A stretch of DNA of 64,000 nt, from contig JAGFNQ010004757.1 of the NCBI GenBank assembly GCA_024364735.1, forward strand, positions 114,487 through 178,486, given 5' to 3'. The position numbers and the translations under genes are program-made. Below are positions 1 through 8,356 of the stretch, piece by piece. Below the pieces are notes generated by a model that made no database searches, was not told the origin of the DNA, and worked only from the letters and a program-made list of their open reading frames with translations. The stretch's first letter is position 1; every line of letters begins with the position of its first letter. Source of the stretch: Boesenbergia rotunda. Taxonomy: Eukaryota > Streptophyta > Magnoliopsida > Zingiberales > Zingiberaceae.

Positions 1-840
1 ACATTCAGTAGATGAGTTTAAGATCCCAATCAAATACACAAACATGTATACTCAAATAGTGAATTATCATTTATTGAAATAAATGTTTACAATCATAAGG
101 CGATTGCCTTAGGACACTTCTCTCATATTACTAACATCCAGGGGGAGCCAAACTGAAAACTATATTCATTGTTAAATAAAATCCAACTTTATTTTGCATG
201 TTTGCTTGTTTATTTAAATTTATGCAATTTATTATGCTTAGACTTAGGTTAGTTTAAGGATTGAACAAACTTAACTGAAACTTGAAAACATAGTATTGGG
301 TGGAGGTGAGATGATAGTACGTTAGGGAAACCAATTCTAATAAGATCAAGTTTACTTGGTCTCTTTAGACTGGTGAAACTAGCCAAAGCTACCGATCCAA
401 AATCCAAACTAGTTAGTCCAGAACTTTTTCAAAGATTAATTTTGAAAATGAAACTTCATTAAACGGCTTTGTCAAGGAAAGGGTTGATGATCCAATAAGG
501 CTACGGCCAAAGAAGGCCTAGTGCCTCGCCAAGACCTGGAAGCCAATTTTTGAGTTTCAAATTCAAATTACTTTTTGTAAAATTCAAATCTAACACAATT
601 TTCAGTTAAGTATAGATTCGAACATCTCCTTTCAAAATAAATTGAAATGTTTTTTCAAAAACTAATTAAGATTTTCAAAATGAATCATGGTTTTCAAAAA
701 TTCTTTTATCAAACCTGTCTCACAAAACCTATAAGGCTAACGTGATTGACAACCCTAGATTGGGTGAGACAGTAAAATTAAACTCAATTATGATTCCCTT
801 AAATACCGGTATTGTAGTTTAATCCTATATTTCAAACGAT
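1..840 (+). other. Post-pol noncoding spacer of element A
   Basis: No supported gene. The stretch near 720-790 (a run reading CACAAAACCTATAAGG, later GGTGAGACAG) resembles 11560-11630 just downstream of pol in element B, which places it in the pol-ORF3 spacer. The first ~600 bp are AT-rich and show no copia domain. Confidence 0.55.
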
Positions 841-974
841 GGTCAACTTGGTCAAACCATGGTCAACGTAGTCAAACTACGGTCAAAGCAGTCAAACCAC
901 GGACAATGTAGACGAACCTTGGTCAAAACACTCAAATCGGGTCAAACCTGGTCAAAAACACTCCTCTAGGGTCA
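841..974 (+). repeat. 20-bp degenerate tandem repeat rich in GGTCAA (W-box complement)
   Basis: About six and a half units of 20 bp. RGTCAA occurs at 841, 850, 861, 870, 881, 890, 921, 940, 950 and 970, with another at 1021. Spacing alternates 9 and 11 bp, close to one helical turn. GGTCAA is the complement of TTGACC, the WRKY W-box core. It lies upstream of the TATA box at 1211. Confidence 0.75.
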
Positions 975-987
975 AAACCAGTCCTTA

Positions 988-1201
988 GGGCGCCCAATCC
1001 CTTGAGGGCGCCCTGAGGTTGGTCAAAAGCTGCCAAAAGGCAGCTGCAGCCCTGGCTAGGGCGCCCTCGTCAGGCAGGGCGCCCTCATATAGTCCTTCAA
1101 CGGCAGAAAGCTGCCGAAAGGTAACTACAGCTCTGGTCAGGGCGCCCTCGACAGCCGGGGCGCCCTCTGCAGACAGGGCGCCCTCCCGATAAAGGGCGCC
1201 C
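988..1201. repeat. Array of GGGCGCCC palindromes at 18-bp spacing upstream of ORF3
   Basis: Eight exact GGGCGCCC copies start at 988, 1006, 1059, 1077, 1140, 1158, 1176 and 1194. Neighbouring copies are 18 bp apart except for two larger gaps. The array ends 9 bp before a TATA box. The same octamer at the same spacing is in this element's LTR (25605-25943). Confidence 0.9.
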
Positions 1202-1210
1202 GAAACTGTC

Positions 1211-1218
1211 TATAAAAG
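1211..1218 (+). promoter_or_regulatory. Internal TATA box for ORF3 of element A
   Basis: TATAAAAG lies about 110 bp before the ORF3 start codon at 1322, followed by a CT-rich leader typical of plant 5' UTRs. It directly follows the GGGCGCCC array, so ORF3 probably has its own Pol II promoter. The start site is inferred. Confidence 0.65.
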
Positions 1219-1321
1219 GGCTTCCATTCTCCTTCTTCTCTTCACACTCAAACCACTCCTTCTCCTCAACTCTCTACTTTCCAAGAGATCTTGCAACCCT
1301 CTCAAGCTCTCATCTTCAACA

Positions 1322-2617
1322 ATGCCTCCCCGAGCAACCCGGTATAATTTCTTAATTAAGTTAATTTCTTTTCAATTTTTCATTAAATGCATACTTTCTT
1401 TAAATACACATTCTTTCTCTTAGAAGACGCCGACCAAACCAGGATGAACCCGGTACCCAACCTAGTCCTGATCCTAGGTTTCCGAATTTAGAATTGTGTA
1501 ATAGTTCGCTCGTACCACCTATAAACCTATGAAGACGAGCTACTTGAATAGATAATTTTTTACCCAATCCTGTCCCTTAGCAATGAACATCATAAACTTT
1601 TACCAACTTGACAATCTCGTATTCTGCACCCACTCAATCAATACTTCCTTATGTGCAGAATTTTACAATAACATAATTAGACAAGATAATCTCATGTTCT
1701 CCACCACTGTTCAAGGAATCCCCTTAACTATCACACCAGCATTCCTCAACTGATTTCTAGGACTACGACTCTCGCAGTCCACCTTCTGTTGTTACCCTCC
1801 TAGGGAGCCTCCCTTTGATGCTCCCTACTCTGAGATTACCTTAGATACATTGCACTCATATTTCTTTAGGCGACCCGTGGCCAGACGATTTCAGTCTGTC
1901 GAATTAGAAGTCCAGGACTACGCTCTATATAGGGTCATAGTCCGATGTATTTTGCCATTATCCACCAGGGACGTCACCACTATGCGACCATTCCACACCT
2001 TTCTCCTGTACGCCCTGATTCACCAGCTAGACATCGACATAGGACTTCACATGTTTCATGCTATCCTTCACGCATCTAGTGTTACCACGCAAGGGCGGGT
2101 ACGCACACCCTACTGCCACATCATTACGTCCATATTACATCACCATGGTAGAAACATTACCGAGGGAGAGATAGCCGCTTTGACCGATTACGATGAAATA
2201 GGCTATAGAAACTTCGCCCTAGCTGGTACAGAGGTGTCCGGTACCGGGGTCTTATCCTGGAGACGTCAGAGAGCAGCTCCTCCGATCGCCTCAGACGAGG
2301 AGGTAGACGTGGATGTTGGAGACATAGCGGCAGCAGCCCGAGCACACATAGACGAGCCCGCTCCACCGACACTCTACGAGAGAGTGACACACTTAGAGAC
2401 ACAGGTCCAGAGTCTCCGAGAGGAGGTCGAGGCCTATCACATAGAGCAGATGGACGCTCGTAGAGCCGATCGAGAAGTGGCTGATGCTCGATACATCGAG
2501 CAGAGGGACGCTCGTAGGGCCGATCGAGAAGTGGCTGATGCTCGATACATCGAGATGATGGCACGCTTCGATTCATGGCAGCCGGGCCCATCTGATCATT
2601 CCGGTCCCTCGTCCTAG
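1322..2617 (+). pseudogene. ORF3 of element A, two exons, putative plant transposon-protein domain, broken
   Basis: Exon 1 is 20 nt (1322-1341), then an 82-nt GT-AG intron (1342-1423), and exon 2 reads on in frame into a proline-rich start ending in a PDPRFPN-like motif. This is the same split as in element B. The frame then breaks: it stops near 1527, homology to B's protein resumes in another frame by ~1585, and a TGA occurs near 1750. The long open part (1850-2617, 255 aa) holds the conserved domain, including a LLYALIHQLDID-like stretch and a PYCHIIT motif aligned with element B, then an acidic linker and a C-terminal coiled coil with a duplicated RRADREVADARYIE unit. I relate it to the putative plant transposon protein family seen in SIRE-like elements; its role is unknown. 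The frameshift and stop make it non-functional as read. Confidence 0.75.
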
Positions 2618-4194
2618 ATTTGCTTAGCATTGTACCAGTAACTATCTGACTGCCCCTACTCAGTAGGGTTGACTTATGTTTGACTGTATGACTGTGGTGA
2701 CTTTCCTATGTTAACTAGCTTATGAGTACTTGGTTCCTTTCTATTCAGCGTTTAGGATTGTGCTTAGTAGAATAGACTTAACTCATTACTGGTTTTTGTT
2801 ATTTAAATCAATTCTTTCAAAATGCTTTCAAAATCAGCTCATACTTAATTTTGAAAAAGTTTTAAAAATAAATTCTTTTATTTTTTCGACTTAGTTTTAT
2901 TTCAAAACTACCCCTTTTCAAAACTAGGATTTTTTTTCGCAAATGGACTTAGCTTAGGCCCTAACCCTAGAACTGCATGCACCTATAGACTTAGAAGTCA
3001 GCATCTCACAAGCAATTTAGGGTACTTTGATTGATAACCTAGAAAGGGTTGAGATGCTTAGGTCTTTGCCTTAATTCAAGATGCTTTAAGTCAGTGCATC
3101 TGCAGTAATTGGGGCACTAAATACAACTTATACAACAATCAAGTTAAGTGTCAAGCTTAGAAAATCTAACTTGAACAAAAACACTTAACTTGACTATCTC
3201 TAGCGAAAACTACTGCTTATAACAGTTAGTAAGTAGCTAAATGGGTTAGACAGGTCCCTACAAGAGAAAATTAACTGATTTGGTCCAAGTCTTGGTTCAG
3301 TACAGCAAAATCATATGAATATGTTTTCTTTAAGAAAATATTTTTTTCCTTTTATGCAAATTAAACTCTGCAATATCTATCTGTTTATCTATCTATTTTT
3401 GATATATGGCAAAGGGGGAGAGATAGAAAGTAGAGAGGTCAAATTTTTATAGAAAGCAGAGAGGTCAAATTTTTCAAATTTTTATAGAAAGCAGAGAGGT
3501 CAAATTTTTAAAATTTTTTCAAACTCTCAATCTCTTTTTCAAAAAGTCAGCTACTTTTCAAAGCTTCTCAAAACCTTTCTAGAAATACTTAAGTTTTTTT
3601 GTTTTAAAGAAAAACCTACTAAGTACTTTAAACTTAAGTTTTTCAAAAACTTCCATAAGTACTTTAAACTTAAGTTTTTCAAAAACTTCTATAAGTACTT
3701 TAAGCTTAAGTTTTTCAAAACTTCCATAAGTACTTTAAAACTTAATCAACTAAGTACTTTAAAAATTTACTAAGTACTTTTCAAAAGTTTACTAAGTACT
3801 TAACTTAAAAGTCTTCAAAACTCTTGAGTACTCTAAAACTTAAAGTTCTTCAAAATTTACTAAGTACTTTTCAAAAGTTTACTAAGTACTTAACTTAAAA
3901 GTTTTCAAAACTATTGAGTACTCTGAAACTTAAAGATCTTCAAAGTTTACTAAGTACTTAAAGTTCTTCAAATGTTAGTAAGTACTTAACTTAAAGTTTT
4001 CAAAACTCATGCCTTCAAAATGTACTTTTAAAACTTAAGTTTTCAAAGTGGAAAATTATGCTAAGTAAAGTTTTAGAACCCCACGTATTTTTGAAAAATC
4101 TAGGGGGAGATTCCTTCCAGGGGGAGGGAACAAAAGTTAATGGTTTTTATGCTTTGATTAAACTTAACTTTTTGAACTAGAGTTGCCATAAATC
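2618..4194 (+). other. AT-rich noncoding tail of element A with tandem repeats
   Basis: No supported gene. It contains three copies of an AGAGAGGTCAAATTTTT-type unit (about 3419-3515), then a degenerate array (about 3580-4060) in which AAGTACTT recurs with CTTAAGTTTTTCAAAA. Purine-rich GGGGGAG runs near 3415, 4100 and 4120 resemble polypurine tracts. Confidence 0.7.
3580..4060. repeat. Degenerate array of AAGTACTT units
   Basis: Units of roughly 30-36 bp combine AAGTACTT (self-complementary, GTAC core) with CTTAAGTTTTTCAAAA. More than a dozen copies with length variation. The repeat is plain; any binding role for the GTAC cores is speculative. Confidence 0.7.
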
Positions 4195-4207
4195 AAAAAG
4201 GGGAAGA
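4195..4207 (+). other. Polypurine tract of element A
   Basis: AAAAAGGGGAAGA immediately precedes the LTR start TGTTGGTG at 4209, as expected for plus-strand priming. Element B has the equivalent at 24816-24829. Confidence 0.8.
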
Positions 4208-4208
4208 T

Positions 4209-4288
4209 TGTTGGTGCAGAAAGCACCAAATTCAAACTTGTGTTTTGATAATGGCAACAGGGTTCAAAAGATAAGTCCTAGTTGTTAT
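4209..4288 (+). mobile_element. 3' LTR of element A, first fragment
   Basis: It starts TGTTGGTGCAG and forms a small stem (GGTGC-AGAAA-GCACC). It ends in GTTAT (4284-4288), duplicated at 25129-25133 after element B. The LTR continues at 25134. Confidence 0.85.
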
Positions 4289-4399
4289 TGTTGATGCAGT
4301 CTGGCCCTGATTATTGTTTTGGTGTTGACACCGATTTAAGTTTAGGTGGATGATTATTGATTATGATTAAGTCCTGATCGGGGATCAGGCATGGTATGG

Positions 4400-4876
4400 A
4401 AAATCCTAGTCTGGAGGGCTAGGTGTTGGAAAATCCTAATCTGGAGGGTTAGGTGTTGAAAATCCTAGTCTGGGAGGCTAGGTGCTTGAAAAGTCCTAGC
4501 TTGGAGGGCTAGGTGTTGGAAAAGTCCTAATTCGGAAAGGTTGGGTGAAAAGTCCTAGCTTGGAGGGCTAGGTGAAAAGTCCTAACTTGGAGGGTTAGGT
4601 GCAAATTCCCATCCTGGAGAATTAGGTGAAAAAGTCCTGGCTTGGAGGGTCAGGTGCCTAGCTTGGAGGGCTAGGTTGGATGAAATTCTAACTCGGAAGG
4701 GTTGGGTGAAAAGTCCTAGCTTAGAGGGCTAGGTGAAAAGTCCTAGCTTGGAGGGCTAGGTGAAAAGTCCTAACTTGGAGGGTTAGGTACAAATTCCCAA
4801 CTTGGAGAGTTAGATGGAAAATCCTTAGCTTGGAGGGCTAAGGTGGATGGAAACTTAGCTTGGAGGGCTGAGTTTG
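4400..4876. repeat. Minisatellite of CCTAGC-TTGGAGG-GCTAGG hairpins
   Basis: About 17 units of 25-31 bp. Each is a short inverted repeat with a TTGGAG-like loop. Stems change together: CCTAGC/GCTAGG, CCTAA/TTAGG, CCTGGC/GTCAGG and CTTAGC/GCTAAG variants all keep pairing. Element A's LTR has a similar array with a different loop. Confidence 0.85.
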
Positions 4877-4883
4877 AGTCCAT

Positions 4884-5543
4884 GGATCGGTCTGGTGATC
4901 GATCAGGGATTCTGGCACGTTGCTCCTTCATGGATCGGTCTGGTGCCGATCCAGCGATGACTGATCGGTCGGGTGACCGATCAGGGAGCACACAGTGAGG
5001 TTGGGAACCTACTGTGTTGCTCCTGATAGATCTGGTGATCGATCAGGGAGTATGCGTTTCACCCATTGACTGGCTCCTGATCGGTCTGGTGACCATCAGG
5101 GAGCGAGCAGTGAGGTTGAGTTCCCTTGCTGAACTGCTCCTGATCGGTCTGGTGACCGATCAGGATCACTGTGCAGATCGTTCTGGTGAACGATCCAGCG
5201 TCGCAGGTTCCTCACTATGATCGATCAGGCTCTAGCCTGATCGGTCTGGTCATGATCTGATCGGTCTGGTGACCGATCAGGAGGCTGCCTGATCGGTCTG
5301 ATGACCGATCAGGAGGCCTGGACTGCGAAGCTCAGAAATTGCCCAAGAAAGGGGTGGATCGTTCAGGTGATCAATCCACAACCTGGGATCGGTCCGGTGA
5401 TCGATCCAGGAGAAGTCACAAAGAAATCGCGATTTCTGATTAAGCGTTGGGGACCGATCAGGACGGATCCTGATCGGTCTGGACCTAGCCTGATCGGTCT
5501 GGTGACCGATCAGGAGTCTCTCTGATCGGTCGGGTGACCGATC
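4884..5543. repeat. Array of GATCGGTC...GACCGATC dyads in the LTR of B
   Basis: About fourteen inverted repeats of the form TGATCGGTC-N4-GACCGATCA, intact or degenerate. Some show paired changes, such as GATCGTTC with GAACGATC, or outer T-A replaced by G-C. A related array lies upstream of ORF3 at 12025-12435. Confidence 0.87.
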
Positions 5544-6584
5544 ACTTTAATTCAAATTGCACTGTCAGATGCTCTGATCGCGTCTGACCATATCCGATTC
5601 GCTGCTGTTTATCTCTGATATTTGATTTACTACGTGATTTGCTGCTCTAACAGTCTGATTAAGTTACAGGTGACAGGGGAGGATTCAAACACTCAAGGAG
5701 AAGTCAAAGAGAGCTTTCCTTGGAGCAGGTTTGTCCCTTTCTTAACTCAGGTTGCAACGGCTGGAGCTGCAGGACTGAAGCCGCTGACTGAAGCTTGGCT
5801 GAGGGAGCTCAGGAAGTTCAGTAAGGGTTCAGTGTAGCTGGCGCGTTGGCAGTGAGGCAGCTATAGGCTGCTGGAGATGAGGTCACTTGTTGCTTAGTGG
5901 AGAAACAAAAGGAACGAGAGAGTTTTCGGTGGAGGAGAGTTCGACAGTTCTTCAGCTTGTGCTCTTGAGTTCTAGTGCTTTGAGTTCTCCACATCAAGCT
6001 TGCTGTTCTTGAGGTTTCCATCATTCTGAGCAAGCGATCGAGAAGCAATCATCCTTTACTTGAGCCTTGAAGGAGGGAACAAGAAGCTTGGAGTCCGACA
6101 GTGGGAAGACACGAAGAAGGGTTCTTGCGTGAGATCGCCACTGGGTGGAGCTCAGGGAAGCTTGCTGTGTTCTTGTCCTTGCCGAGGGTTTGAGTAAGAT
6201 CCTTCTTGTTGTTTCATTAAGCTTAAACACTTATCTGTGATTGAAACGCTGTGGAGAGGTTTCTCCACCGAGAAGGAGGTTGCTTTATATCCGGTGATCA
6301 CAGGGGCTAGATCTGCCGACGATCAAGGGATCGCCCACCTTAAGGGCACGCCAAGGAGTAGGGGCAAGTTATCCCCGAACCTTGTAAACCCTCTTATTAG
6401 CGATCTTGGTAGCTGTGGTTGTTAGCTTTCATCTCTGTTTTTAGTTTACTGCATTGCTTTGTTTTTCCCTTGTTTCTTCCGCTGTGCTACTGATAGTTTA
6501 AGTGCAGAAAACTTGCTAAGCTCTTCAAATAAAAAGTGTTGGCTATATTCACCCCCCCTCTCTATCCATCTCGTTTCCAACAAG

Positions 6585-6596
6585 TGGTATCAGAGC
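6585..6596 (+). other. Primer-binding site of element B (initiator Met tRNA)
   Basis: TGGTATCAGAGC, complementary to the 3' end of plant initiator-Met tRNA, two bases after the LTR end at 6582. Confidence 0.93.
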
Positions 6597-6640
6597 TTGG
6601 GGCTTTGTTTACGGCTTAACATCCAAGAGTTATCAACAAG

Positions 6641-8353
6641 ATGGCTTTGAGAGAAGGCTTCTCCACCACCCGACCTCCATTCTTTGATGGCGCCGACTTT
6701 CAGTATTGGAGATCAAAGATGGAATACTATTTGAAGATGGATATCCATACTTGGTTCGCAGTGAAGGAGGGATTCATTCCTCCTAAGGATGACGAAGGCA
6801 AAGAACTCGAGTCTTCACGGTGGACTGCCGAACAAACAAGAACAAGTGAAGCCGACGCGAAGGCGGTTGTCACTCTACAATGTGGCATGAACAAAGATCA
6901 ACTCATCAAAGTTGGTCCTTTCACAAGTGCCAAGGACCTGTGGAACAAACTCATTGAGCTTCACGAAGGCACCCGGGACTCTAGAATCGCTAAGAGGGAT
7001 TTGTTCCTCAACCAACTTCAAAATCTCTCCATGAAGGAGAATGAGTCGGTAAGTGAGCTTCATAGTCGTTTCAAGGAAGTCCTCAATGGGCTTCATTCAA
7101 TTGATGAAAAGGTCGAGAACCATGACCTTGTGAGGTATGTTTTGAAAGCATTTTCAAGGAATGCTTTGTGGTCATCTATGGTGGATGCCTATAAAGTATC
7201 CAAGGATTTATCTATTGTAAAATTAGATGATTTATTTTGTGAGATGGAGTTGCATGAAATGGCTAACAAAGGCCCCAAGGAGAAGGGGATTGCCTTAGTT
7301 GCAGGGGACCGAACCAACAAGAAGAAGAAGGAGAAGAAGAAGGAGAAGGAGGTCTCATCATTTTCATCCTCTTCCGAATCTGAGTCTAATTCTGAGGAAG
7401 ATGGTAGTGGCTCCTCTTTATCTGAGATGACAAACTTTGTGAGGAGGATGATGCGAAGGGATCGACGTTTCAAAAGTAGAGGTAACACTAGTGAATCCAA
7501 ACTTGATAAGAATAATGCATCTTGTTTTGAGTGTGGTAGGAAAGGACATTTCAAGAATGAATGTCCAAAGCTTAAGAAGAAGGAGGAGAAATCCAAAAGA
7601 AAAGAAGAAAAATCCAAGAAGAAGAAGAAAGCTTTGAAGGCTTCTTGGGATGAGTCATCCTCTAGCTCATCCGATGATGAAAAGGAGGAGAAGAGCACAA
7701 GGCAAGTGACTCTCATGGCTCTTGGAGAGGAGAGCAGTGATGAATCTTCAAGCTCCGCAAACACGGCTTCATCATCTTCGGATGATGAAGAGGTAACTTC
7801 TCCCGAGCTTGAAAAGTGTTATAGAGCAATTGCATGTTTAACTAGTATGCTTAAGAAATCCAAAAACAAAGTTAAAGCATTGCAATTAGAAATTGATCAA
7901 TTGAAGGCATCTAGAGATGATAACATTGATGATTTGCATATTGAATTACTAGAAGATGAAATTAAATCGTTGAAACGTGAGATTGTAAGTTTGAAGTCCT
8001 CTAAGGTTGAGGAAATCAGTGATTTGCATGATAATTTGTTAGTAGAGGAAAACCAATCGTTGAAGAGTGAAGTTGAGAAGCTCAAGAATATTCTTGGGAA
8101 ATTCTCAAATAGCTCTAAAACCCTAGATATGATCCTCAATGCCCAAAGGGCAGTCTACAATAGGACCGGTATTGGTTACCACCCTAAAGAATCCTCATTT
8201 GTGTCTCTCATGTCTAGGACTGACATGAGACAATCTAGGACACTCAAAACTCAAAAGAAAGTTGACAAGGCATGGGTGCCTAAGTCATGTTTAGTTGATG
8301 CTTTAGGTCCCAAGGTTTGGGTACCTAAAACTTCTATTTTTCGAATTGTGTAG
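6641..8353 (+). CDS. gag: Gag of element B
   Basis: 570 aa, the capsid/nucleocapsid precursor that packages the element's RNA. The N-terminal half has the copia gag fold (a YWRSKMEYYL-like start and a DLWNKLIELHEG-like stretch). Then come a lysine- and serine/glutamate-rich linker, a single zinc knuckle CFECGRKGHFKNEC near residue 294 (CX2CX4HX4C), and a likely coiled coil at about residues 400-490. The C-terminus has the WVPK motif that in relatives leads straight into protease. It starts 59 bp after the LTR end with the primer site between. It ends in a single TAG in the same frame as pol, so gag and pol are one frame split by one stop. Confidence 0.93.
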   Translation: MALREGFSTTRPPFFDGADFQYWRSKMEYYLKMDIHTWFAVKEGFIPPKDDEGKELESSRWTAEQTRTSEADAKAVVTLQCGMNKDQLIKVGPFTSAKDLWNKLIELHEGTRDSRIAKRDLFLNQLQNLSMKENESVSELHSRFKEVLNGLHSIDEKVENHDLVRYVLKAFSRNALWSSMVDAYKVSKDLSIVKLDDLFCEMELHEMANKGPKEKGIALVAGDRTNKKKKEKKKEKEVSSFSSSSESESNSEEDGSGSSLSEMTNFVRRMMRRDRRFKSRGNTSESKLDKNNASCFECGRKGHFKNECPKLKKKEEKSKRKEEKSKKKKKALKASWDESSSSSSDDEKEEKSTRQVTLMALGEESSDESSSSANTASSSSDDEEVTSPELEKCYRAIACLTSMLKKSKNKVKALQLEIDQLKASRDDNIDDLHIELLEDEIKSLKREIVSLKSSKVEEISDLHDNLLVEENQSLKSEVEKLKNILGKFSNSSKTLDMILNAQRAVYNRTGIGYHPKESSFVSLMSRTDMRQSRTLKTQKKVDKAWVPKSCLVDALGPKVWVPKTSIFRIV

Positions 8354-8356
8354 GTT

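Larger units (their letters stand above)
4289..6582 (+). mobile_element. 5' LTR of element B (2294 bp)
   Basis: Bounded by TG and CA and followed by the Met-tRNA primer site. It carries a hairpin minisatellite (4400-4876) and a GATCGGTC dyad array (4884-5543). The 3' LTR retains only its two ends, about 2 kb having been lost. Confidence 0.92.

Noticed and set aside
1850..2617. ORF3 as a retroviral envelope gene
   Set aside because: Position after pol suggests it, but no signal peptide or membrane segment is seen; homology is to a plant transposon-protein domain with a coiled-coil tail.
2157..2630. 157-aa open frame on the - strand across ORF3 of A
   Set aside because: Exact antisense shadow of the ORF3 coding sequence and its duplicated repeat; no domain.
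6021..6425. Small frames in the B LTR (69 aa - and 62 aa +)
   Set aside because: Within LTR, no similarity to known proteins, and not present in the deleted 3' LTR.
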